36,118 nucleotides of DNA from Candidatus Krumholzibacteriia bacterium. Lineage in GTDB: Bacteria > Krumholzibacteriota > Krumholzibacteriia > Krumholzibacteriales > Krumholzibacteriaceae. Position numbers and translations under genes: made by a program. The notes under the pieces are model-generated. The model did not search any database. It had not been told where the DNA came from and was given only the letters and a program-made list of their open reading frames with translations. Every line of letters starts with the position of its first letter. Positions within the stretch are counted from its first letter, which is position 1. Shown in pieces: positions 24,477-30,988 of this stretch. The DNA is taken from the NCBI GenBank assembly GCA_023131975.1, contig JAGLYV010000119.1, positions 1 through 36,118 of the forward strand, read 5' to 3'.

Positions 24477-25439
24477 TCATCCATGGCTGGCACAGGTACG
24501 CCAGAATTCGAGAAGGTCGGCAAGTGTCTTTTCTATAGGGATCTCGGGCTTCCACCCTGTATCGGCTGTAAATTCGCTATTATCTCCCTCGAGCAAGGGA
24601 ACGTCGCTCGGGCGGAGCCTTCCCCTGTCGGTCCTGACCTCTACCTTTACACCACTGAGCTCTATGAGCTGGTCAAGTATCTCTTTGATACTGTAGCTTT
24701 TTCCGGTGCAGATGTTGTAGACCTTTCCAGGTTTTCCCTTTTCAAGGGAGAGCCAGTACGCCCTGACCATATCCCTCACATCCGTAAAGTCGCGCCTGGC
24801 GTCGAGGTTTCCCACCTCCATCACGGGATCCTTGCGTCCCTGCTCTATATCTACGATCTGTTTGGCAAAATCACTGCATACGAAGACCGGGCCTCTCCTC
24901 GGGCCTGTATGATTGAATCCCCTCGTTCTCACGATCTTCATGCCATAACTCATAAAATACTGGTACCCCAGCATATCCTGTCCGACCTTGCTGACACCGT
25001 ACGGACTCAGGGGCCTCAGTGGGCTGCTTTCCTTGATCGGGACCTCGTCCGGATGGACCATGCCATATTCCTCACTCGAACAGGCGATCTGGATACGACA
25101 GTCGACATCGAGTTTTTTGACCGCTTCGAAGATATTCAGCTGGCCTATGATATTGGTCGTCAGCGATTCGGACGGAGCATTCCACGACGTCGGCACAAAT
25201 GACTGAGCTGCCAGATGGAAGATATATTCGGGCCTGACCTCCTCGATCACGTCGCGCGTCGACGAAGCATCCCGAAGGTCGCATTCCAGGAGATTGAGCC
25301 TGTCCCGGATATGCTCGATATTCTCTGTGCGGCTTCTCCAGCGTATTATTCCGTAGAGTTCCACATCCTTTTTCGACAGACAGAGGTCGGCGAGATGGCT
25401 CCCGGCAAAGCCGGTTATCCCGGTAATCAATACTCGCAT
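24477..25439 (-). CDS. GDP-mannose 4,6-dehydratase/RMD-family sugar-nucleotide SDR (first of a tandem pair)
   Basis: A 320-residue extended SDR and the first gene of the polysaccharide operon. It has TGITGFAGSHLADL, the GIIRWRSRTENIEHI loop resembling the GMD/RMD cofactor-binding region, FHLAAQSFVPTSW, CSSEEYGMVHPDEVP, SPYGVSKVGQDMLGYQYF (Tyr-x3-Lys), RGFNHTGPRRGPVFVCSDFAKQIVDIEQG, GNLDARRDFTDVRDMVRAYWL, and RLRPSDVPLLEGDNSEFTADTGWKPEIPIEKTL. The RPSDVP...DTGWKP tail is typical of the RMD side of the family, so annotation as Gmd alone may be wrong. ATG 25439 has AAGGGAG six bases upstream. Thirteen bases separate it from the next SDR. It is preceded by a leader with a strong promoter and hairpin. 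Confidence 0.8.
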   Translation of the reverse strand: MRVLITGITGFAGSHLADLCLSKKDVELYGIIRWRSRTENIEHIRDRLNLLECDLRDASSTRDVIEEVRPEYIFHLAAQSFVPTSWNAPSESLTTNIIGQLNIFEAVKKLDVDCRIQIACSSEEYGMVHPDEVPIKESSPLRPLSPYGVSKVGQDMLGYQYFMSYGMKIVRTRGFNHTGPRRGPVFVCSDFAKQIVDIEQGRKDPVMEVGNLDARRDFTDVRDMVRAYWLSLEKGKPGKVYNICTGKSYSIKEILDQLIELSGVKVEVRTDRGRLRPSDVPLLEGDNSEFTADTGWKPEIPIEKTLADLLEFWRTCASHG

Positions 25440-25532
25440 CAGGCTCCCTTTCTGATTGTCCGCTATTCCCACTCAGCAATAGTCTCTTAAAGTTCTATCC
25501 CGATTAATAGTTTCGATACTCCATGAATAAAT

Positions 25533-25574
25533 CCCCCGGGCAAATTGTGTCTGTTCATGTGCCGGGGGCCTTTT
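25533..25574. promoter_or_regulatory. GC-rich hairpin in the polysaccharide-operon leader
   Basis: CCCCCGG(G)CA / TGCCGGGGG, nine pairs with one bulge and a 17-base loop (25533-25568). On the plus strand it is followed by CCTTTTATCT, so it reads as a terminator there, yet there is no plus-strand gene before it. On the minus strand it begins about ten to fifteen bases after the proposed transcription start and is followed by GATTTATTC, so it could act as an early attenuator or a 5' stabilising hairpin. Roles are inferred. Confidence 0.5.
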
Positions 25575-25589
25575 ATCTACAGTCTATTG

Positions 25590-25617
25590 ATTATATCAGA
25601 ATATCCGGTACGGTCAA
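25590..25617 (-). promoter_or_regulatory. Strong promoter of the polysaccharide operon
   Basis: Minus strand TTGACC (25617-25612), 16-base spacer, TATAAT (25595-25590), a perfect -10. The transcript would start near 25583 and carry a leader of about 145 bases before the first SDR gene. Confidence 0.75.
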
Positions 25618-25642
25618 GCGGTCAAAAAACCGGCGATAACGA

Positions 25643-25707
25643 GCCTGGCTGGATCGATCCATCTGGAATCAATAAACACGTTTACCAGATGATCAGGCCA
25701 GCCTGGC
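25643..25707. repeat. Long imperfect inverted repeat in the divergent intergenic region
   Basis: Arms 25643-25666 and 25685-25707 pair through GCC/GGC, GGCTGG/CCAGCC, GATC/GATC and ATCTGG/CCAGAT (about 19 pairs, a few mismatches and one bulge), with an 18-base AT-rich loop. Nothing in it codes. It could be an operator, a small mobile-element remnant or a structured RNA. The intergenic region of 374 bases (25440-25813) otherwise holds the minus-strand promoter and leader hairpin, and near the plus-strand gene a 12-base perfect palindrome TATCGTACGATA (25758-25769). Confidence 0.6.
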
Positions 25708-25757
25708 GGAAAAAAGATAATATCATGGATCTCTTGTGATTTTCATTGAAACCAAAA

Positions 25758-25769
25758 TATCGTACGATA
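25758..25769. promoter_or_regulatory. 12-base palindrome upstream of the plus-strand gene
   Basis: TATCGTACGATA is a perfect palindrome 45 bases before the start codon of the repeat-protein gene, in an AT-rich patch (TTGAAACCAAAA precedes it). It may be an operator. I found no convincing -35/-10 pair around it. Confidence 0.35.
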
Positions 25770-25813
25770 CGTAGTAATAGACAGGTAAAGTAACCCCTTA
25801 TGGAGGTAAGAAG

Positions 25814-27049
25814 ATGAGATTGGTCAGGATGTTTGCTCTGGCTGCGATCCTTGTGTCTCTGTTCGCCGCATCCGTGCTGGCGGATAACAGTGAGAGGATA
25901 TACGGCAGGATCACCACAGTAGATGGAGATGAGTTCGAGGGATATATCCGCTGGGACAAGAATGAGGGCGCCTGGGTAGACTACCTCAACGGCAACAAGG
26001 ACCTGCACAGATCAAATAAAAGTCACAGAAGAAGATACAGTGACAGGAAAAAGAAGATAACGATATTCGGCATACCCATCGGTTACTCCTCCACCCTTGA
26101 CTACTATACAGGCTCGGCCCAGTGCGGCGTACGATTCGGACACATGCTGTCGATCGAAGTGATCGACGATGATGCGGTGCTGATCACGCTCAAATCCGGC
26201 AGGGAACTGGAACTTGAATCAGGCTCCACCGATATCGGCACCAATATTCGCGAACTGGTCATCGAGGACCCTGTTGAGGGAGAGATCGAGTTCGAATGGG
26301 ATGATATCGAATCAATCGAATTCAAGCAGGGCGGATCAAGCGACGTCTCCTCTTTCGGCAAGAGGCTTTTCGGCACGGTCGTGACTCGCCGGGGGGACGA
26401 ATTCTCTGGCTGGATATGCTGGGACATAGACGAGACTTTCAGCAAGGACGTGATCGACGGCAAGGAAAAAGGCAGGAACCGGGAGATCAAATTCGAGAAT
26501 ATCCGTGAGATCCACAGAAGAAACTCGAGCAGCGCGGATCTCATCCTCGTCAACGGGAAAGAGATCACACTGCGTGGCACGAACGATGTCGACAGCTCGA
26601 ACCGTGGCATCGTCGTGACCGATCTGGACCTCGGCGAGGTAGTGATAAGATGGAAGGATTTCGAAAGCCTGCAGCTCCATTCATCGGCCCCGGTCGTCAG
26701 GTATGACGATTTTGACGGCGGAGACCGCCTGCGGGGAACAGTATACACGGAAGACGGCGACCAGTACTCGGGACAGATCAGATGGGATGACGACGAAGAA
26801 TATACCTGGGAGCTTCTCGACGGGAATTACAGGGATATCGAATTCAATATAGAATTCGGTAATATAGCGGAGATCCATAAAAAGGGTTCACGATCGGCGA
26901 TAGTAATACTGAAGGACGGGCGCACGTTCCGCCTGCGCGGCTCAAACGATGTCGACGGGGATAACAAGGGCATCTTCATCGAGACGGTGGCCGGAGACGA
27001 AGAAGAGATCTACTGGGAAGATTTTGAGAAAGTTATTTTTGGCAGATAG
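25814..27049 (+). CDS. Exported protein of three internal repeats, function unknown
   Basis: The only plus-strand gene. 411 residues with a signal peptide (MRLVRMFALAAILVSLFAASVLA, cleavage near 23). The mature part is three copies of a unit of about 105-140 residues: repeats at about 29-171, 184-287 and 305-409. Each carries a G-x-V/I-x-T-x-x-GDEF-x-G-x-I-x-WD opening, an EIH or SIE strand, then L-x-x-GR/E-x-x-L-x-G-S/T-x-D-V/I with a closing GE-x-x-x-W-x-DFE/DIE. The pattern is beta-rich and acidic, without cysteine pairs or known catalytic motifs. GGAGG is seven bases before ATG 25814. It converges on the permease gene with six bases between stops. I do not recognise the family. An envelope or secreted structural/binding role is a guess. 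Confidence 0.9.
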   Translation: MRLVRMFALAAILVSLFAASVLADNSERIYGRITTVDGDEFEGYIRWDKNEGAWVDYLNGNKDLHRSNKSHRRRYSDRKKKITIFGIPIGYSSTLDYYTGSAQCGVRFGHMLSIEVIDDDAVLITLKSGRELELESGSTDIGTNIRELVIEDPVEGEIEFEWDDIESIEFKQGGSSDVSSFGKRLFGTVVTRRGDEFSGWICWDIDETFSKDVIDGKEKGRNREIKFENIREIHRRNSSSADLILVNGKEITLRGTNDVDSSNRGIVVTDLDLGEVVIRWKDFESLQLHSSAPVVRYDDFDGGDRLRGTVYTEDGDQYSGQIRWDDDEEYTWELLDGNYRDIEFNIEFGNIAEIHKKGSRSAIVILKDGRTFRLRGSNDVDGDNKGIFIETVAGDEEEIYWEDFEKVIFGR

Positions 27050-27055
27050 AACAGA

Positions 27056-28372
27056 TCAATTATAGATAAACCAGAGCACGATCCAGGAGACTGTCGTGGC
27101 CGCCAGGGTGAATGGCAGGCCGATCCTGACAAAGCTGCCGAAGGAGATCGGTCTCCCTTCCCTCTCGAGGATCCCCATCGCAACAAGATTGGCCACGGCG
27201 CCTATCGGTGTGATGTTGCCTCCCATGCAGGAACCGATGAGTACTCCAAAGGCAAGAAGCGCCGGATCGAGCCCCAGGCTCGCGCTGAGCCCCGATACGA
27301 GAGGAAGCATCGCCGCGATATACGGGATATTGTCTATGAAGGCCGATATAAGGACCGAACCCCATACGATCGCCGAATAGATGAGAAATGGACTCATCCC
27401 CTGCAACGCATCGAGCCTGCCGATGACCGCCTCGACTACACCATTTTTGGTCAACATATGGACGAGGGCGAAAACAGCCATTAGAAAAGCTACTGTGCCC
27501 CAGTCGAGTCCCCACTTCATCTTCTCCTTCTCGCCGCGCGATCTTACCTTGTACCAGAGGAATCCGCCCAACCCTACAAGCATACAGACCGTCCCGCCGA
27601 ACCATTCGAACTTCGAATCGAACCTGTTCATGAACGACAGAAGTATGATGACGATCACTATCAGCCAGAACGGCACCCAGCTCTTCACTGGAGTCACAGG
27701 TATGATCCCCGGCCTCTGCACGTTCTTTCTGAAAAAGAGATACAGCACTCCGAATCCGGCGATAGCCCCCAGCTGGACTATCCAGAAGATCGATGGCTTA
27801 CCCTGGTAGAAAAAGAAATCGAGGAAATTCAGCTTCTCCTGAGCGGCCAGGAGCATACTCGGCGTATCGCCGATCAGTATCGCCATCCCCTGCAGGTTCG
27901 AGGATACGGCCAGGCCGATCACAACAGGTACCGGAGAGACCCCCGCCTTTCTCGTCAGCTGAAGTGCGATAGGCGCTATTATGAGTACGGTGATCACATT
28001 ATCCATGAAGATCGAGAATACCGAGGCAAAGATCACCACCATCAGAAAGGCTCTGCCCAGACTGGACGACCTGTTTACAAGAACATCAGATATCGTCTCC
28101 GGCATGTTCGAATATATAAATAGTTCCGCGATAAAGAGAGAACCGGTAAAGATCCCGACGACATTCCAGTTGATCCCGTGCAGGATGACATCCGACACTT
28201 TCAGGATATCCGACTTTCCCAGGATCTCCGGCAGCATCAGGACTTGATGCCGCGACAGAGCGCTGATAACCAGCGCCAGGAGCACGCCCCCCCAGGCGAT
28301 GGCCCACCGGTGCCTCTTGGACACAATGAGCCCGATATATACTGCTATGAATATTGCCGCTGCCAGGATCAT
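27056..28372 (-). CDS. ArsB/NhaD-type (ion transporter superfamily) permease
   Basis: A 438-residue inner-membrane protein with about 11-12 hydrophobic helices, of the ion transporter superfamily that includes ArsB, NhaD and dicarboxylate carriers. Family marks are the repeated half-sites: the first half with SIFMDNVITVLIIAPIALQLTRKAGVSPVPVVIGLAVSSNLQGMAILIGDTPSMLL, and the second with SAFIDNIPYIAAMLPLVSGL followed by GSCMGGNITPIGAVANLVAMGI. The two xDNxxxVxxxxP motifs are typical. The substrate (Na+/H+, arsenite, citrate-like anion) is not clear. Its ATG overlaps the pyrF stop by four bases, so it is transcribed with the pyrimidine genes, and its 3' end converges on the plus-strand gene at 27049. 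Confidence 0.8.
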   Translation of the reverse strand: MILAAAIFIAVYIGLIVSKRHRWAIAWGGVLLALVISALSRHQVLMLPEILGKSDILKVSDVILHGINWNVVGIFTGSLFIAELFIYSNMPETISDVLVNRSSSLGRAFLMVVIFASVFSIFMDNVITVLIIAPIALQLTRKAGVSPVPVVIGLAVSSNLQGMAILIGDTPSMLLAAQEKLNFLDFFFYQGKPSIFWIVQLGAIAGFGVLYLFFRKNVQRPGIIPVTPVKSWVPFWLIVIVIILLSFMNRFDSKFEWFGGTVCMLVGLGGFLWYKVRSRGEKEKMKWGLDWGTVAFLMAVFALVHMLTKNGVVEAVIGRLDALQGMSPFLIYSAIVWGSVLISAFIDNIPYIAAMLPLVSGLSASLGLDPALLAFGVLIGSCMGGNITPIGAVANLVAMGILEREGRPISFGSFVRIGLPFTLAATTVSWIVLWFIYN

Positions 28373-29100
28373 TCCGTGGGTCCGCTTCCCTTCATTTCCC
28401 CTATGATGGCGGCGGCGGCCTCCGCGGGTGATTCCGCCTGGTAGATCGGTCTTCCGACCACGAGATATGTCGATCCCGATTCCATAGCGACCCTGGGAGT
28501 AGCCACCCTCTTCTGGTCGCCCACAGAGGCTCCAGCCGGTCTTATACCGGGAGTGACTATGACTATATCCTCACCGAATTCTTTCCTTATCGCGGCTGTC
28601 TCCCGAACGGATGCAACCACGCCGTCAAGCCCCGAAGAAACGGCCCTGTCGGCTCTGCGGAGTACCAGGTCCTCCACACCTCCGTCATAGCAGGAGACGT
28701 CGGCAAGATCCTCCTTCGACATACTCGTAAGAACGGTCACTCCCACGATAAGGGGTCTCGCCCCTCCGGAACGTTCGGCATATTCACCAGCTTCATCGGC
28801 GGCCGCTTTCATCATGTCCGAACCACCGCAGGTATGGATCGTCATCATGCTTATCCCCAGTCCGCAGGCGGCCCTTACCGAACCGGCAACGGTGGCCGGG
28901 ATATCATGGAATTTCAGATCGAGAAATACTCTGGCTCCACTTGCGGTGATCTCTTGTACCATTCCCGGGCCCTCGGCCGTGAACAGCCTGCTCCCGACCT
29001 TGAAAAAATCGATCTGCCCCTTGAGACGGTCGACCAGCTTGATCGCCTTTTTTCTCTCCTCGACGTCAAGCGCCACGATCACGCCAGGTATTTTTACCAT
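28369..29100 (-). CDS. pyrF: Orotidine-5'-phosphate decarboxylase
   Basis: Last enzyme of UMP synthesis. The 243-residue TIM barrel has IVALDVEERKKAIKL at the start, KVGSRLFTAEGP, the catalytic block FLDLKFHDIPATV (Asp-x-Lys-xx-Asp), MMTIHTCGGSDMM, GVTVLTSMSKEDL, GLDGVVAS, VTPGIRP, and the phosphate-binding GSTYLVVGRPIY. All are intact and length is normal for the PyrF group 1 type. ATG 29100 has AGGA seven bases upstream. The 106-base gap from pyrD holds a small hairpin (29124-29151). Confidence 0.96.
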   Translation of the reverse strand: MVKIPGVIVALDVEERKKAIKLVDRLKGQIDFFKVGSRLFTAEGPGMVQEITASGARVFLDLKFHDIPATVAGSVRAACGLGISMMTIHTCGGSDMMKAAADEAGEYAERSGGARPLIVGVTVLTSMSKEDLADVSCYDGGVEDLVLRRADRAVSSGLDGVVASVRETAAIRKEFGEDIVIVTPGIRPAGASVGDQKRVATPRVAMESGSTYLVVGRPIYQAESPAEAAAAIIGEMKGSGPTE

Positions 29101-29123
29101 CTGTCATCCTTTCGAGTACCGCG

Positions 29124-29151
29124 GTTTCCGATCAGGCACCACCGCGGAAAC
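29124..29151 (-). repeat. Hairpin in the pyrD-pyrF gap
   Basis: GTTTCCG / CGGAAAC, seven-base arms with a 14-base loop, 24 bases before the pyrF start. No T-run follows, so it is not a terminator. It may be an mRNA processing or translation feature; role unknown. Confidence 0.4.
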
Positions 29152-29206
29152 GAGGTATCGCCTCACGGGTGCACATCGTCTCACGGGCCGGGCATCGCTT
29201 TACCGT

Positions 29207-30109
29207 TCAGGCTCCACCTCTGTTGATCGATGCCGGAATACCATTCTTTTCGAGTTCGGTTATTATCTTTTCAGGCAGCCGGGAATCGTAGAATATGGCG
29301 GTCCCGACCTGAACGGCCGCGGCTCCCGCCATGAAGAATTTCAGAGCATCGTCCACAGAATCGATCCCTCCCACACCTATGACCGGGATATCGACCGTAT
29401 TGACGATCCGCCATACCGCCTCAAGAGCTACGGGAAAGATCGCGGGCCCGGACAATCCCGCCCTGATCCGTTTGAATACGGGTCTCTTCGCGTGGATATC
29501 TATATCCATTCCGACAATGGTGTTGATCGCCGTGATCGCGTCCGCTCCCGCCTCCTCCGCCGCCAGAGCCAGTCTGCCGATATCCTGGACGTTCGGCGTC
29601 AATTTGGCGATTACCGCTGTACCCGAAAGAATATCTTTCGCGTGACCGACATACCGGGAGATCATACGCGGGTCGGTGCCTACAGCCATCCCCCCACGAT
29701 CGACATTGGGACAGGACAGGTTCAACTCAACGATATCTATTTCTCCGGCACCGGCCGCCGCGTCGAGCAATCTGCGATAGCCGTCCCAGTCCTCCGCGGC
29801 GAGGCTCACAATCGGCCTTATCCCGTTATCCAGAAGGCCGGGCAGCTTTTCCCCAAAGAAAACTCCGGCCCCGACATTCTCAAGGCCCACTGAATTCAGC
29901 AGTCCTCCACGTGTTTCCTGAAGCCTTGTCCCTGGATTGCCCGCTTTCGGTTCGTATGTCACCGTCTTTGTGACGATACCACCCAACCGCTGAAGATCGA
30001 CGAAATCTGCGTATTCCTCACCATACCCGGCAGGTCCCGAAGCGAGGAATACAGGATTGTCGAACGAAACATCCCCGATAGTCACCTTTATCGATCCAGA
30101 CGCGCTCAT
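29207..30109 (-). CDS. pyrD: Dihydroorotate dehydrogenase, class 1B catalytic subunit
   Basis: Oxidises dihydroorotate to orotate with FMN; partnered with PyrK, which passes electrons to NAD. 300 residues. It has NPVFLASGPAGYG, KTVTYEPKAGNPGTRLQETRGGLLNSVGLEN, the catalytic-base region IVELNLSCPNVDRGG (Cys of class 1 enzymes), AKLTPNVQDI, TAINTIVGMDID, and the phosphate/FMN motifs GVGGIDSVDDALKFFMAGAAAVQVGTAIF. The absence of an N-terminal membrane helix and the adjacent pyrK identify class 1B. ATG 30109 overlaps the pyrK stop (ATGA), and the upstream extension of the frame, inside pyrK, is not expected in the family. Confidence 0.96.
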   Translation of the reverse strand: MSASGSIKVTIGDVSFDNPVFLASGPAGYGEEYADFVDLQRLGGIVTKTVTYEPKAGNPGTRLQETRGGLLNSVGLENVGAGVFFGEKLPGLLDNGIRPIVSLAAEDWDGYRRLLDAAAGAGEIDIVELNLSCPNVDRGGMAVGTDPRMISRYVGHAKDILSGTAVIAKLTPNVQDIGRLALAAEEAGADAITAINTIVGMDIDIHAKRPVFKRIRAGLSGPAIFPVALEAVWRIVNTVDIPVIGVGGIDSVDDALKFFMAGAAAVQVGTAIFYDSRLPEKIITELEKNGIPASINRGGA

Positions 30110-30918
30110 TCCCAGTCCTCCCAGGCGATCTGTGAAGCGTCGAATACGGTCCCATCGCTGCAGACAGCCCTCAGCTTCCTGCCGTCCTCTTCCCTCAACG
30201 GCACGGTACAACCCCTGCAGGCCCCGACTCCACAGGCCATCACCGCCTCAAGCGATGTATAATGACTGTCGAAACGGGTCGACACCTTTAGCTCCAGCGC
30301 TTTCACCATCCCGGCAGGACCGCAGGAATAAAGCTTTGAGCCGGATATCGTGTCATCATTGAGCAGGCTCTGGAGGTATGATACGGCGTCCCCGTCGTAC
30401 CCTTCGGACCCGTCCATCGTAGACCTGAATACCTTTGTAAAATCACTCTCGCAGAAAGTGCCGAGAAGCTCTTCTGATGTCGCCGCTCCATGGATCAGAT
30501 AACTATTACCAGTATTTCCTTCCCTTTTCCATGTCCTCGCCGCAAATATCATCGGGGCCAGGCCTGTGCCGCCTCCTACAAAAACGGCATCCTCACCGGC
30601 AGGCGATGGAAAGACCGTTCCCCCTAGAACTCCGGCTATATCCATCCGGTCTCCGACAGCCGCTTCAGCCAGCAGTCTCGAACCCGGACCGACGACCTTG
30701 ACGAGAAGCAGTAGTTCGGTCTCCGTAAGATCCATGATGCTGTACGGCCTCCGCAGAAGCGGGACAGAGAAAGAATTCACCCTGACCGAGACGAAATGCC
30801 CCGGTTTCGCGTCGGGGAATCCTTCGGGCCTGGCGAACCTGATCAACCGGCAGGCAGGAGACAATTTTTCGTTGCCGGCGACCTCCGCGCTGAACAACCC
30901 TTTCTCTATGCCAGCCAA
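30106..30918 (-). CDS. pyrK: Dihydroorotate dehydrogenase electron-transfer subunit PyrK
   Basis: A 270-residue FAD and 2Fe-2S protein that carries electrons from PyrD to NAD. It has the flavin-binding RPYSIMD near residue 58, GPGSRLLAE, the nucleotide-binding VFVGGGTGLAPMIFAARTW, the LYSCGPAGMVKAL block and the iron-sulfur site MACGVGACRGCTVPLREEDG...CSDG (four cysteines). Length is normal. I prefer the TTG at 30918, six bases after GGAAGGAG; the ATG at 30948 has no good ribosome site. It lies 70 bases after the TPR lipoprotein gene and overlaps pyrD by four. Confidence 0.93.
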   Translation of the reverse strand: MAGIEKGLFSAEVAGNEKLSPACRLIRFARPEGFPDAKPGHFVSVRVNSFSVPLLRRPYSIMDLTETELLLLVKVVGPGSRLLAEAAVGDRMDIAGVLGGTVFPSPAGEDAVFVGGGTGLAPMIFAARTWKREGNTGNSYLIHGAATSEELLGTFCESDFTKVFRSTMDGSEGYDGDAVSYLQSLLNDDTISGSKLYSCGPAGMVKALELKVSTRFDSHYTSLEAVMACGVGACRGCTVPLREEDGRKLRAVCSDGTVFDASQIAWEDWE

Positions 30919-30988
30919 TCTATCTCCTTCCACTCCCCTGTCTATCATTGATCCGGGGAGAAATAATCTTCCCAAACTCTGATCGTAT

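Noticed and set aside
27056-28372. Arsenite efflux pump ArsB of an arsenic-resistance locus
   Set aside because: No arsC, arsR or arsA nearby; the family match is only to the superfamily, and the gene is coupled to pyrF.
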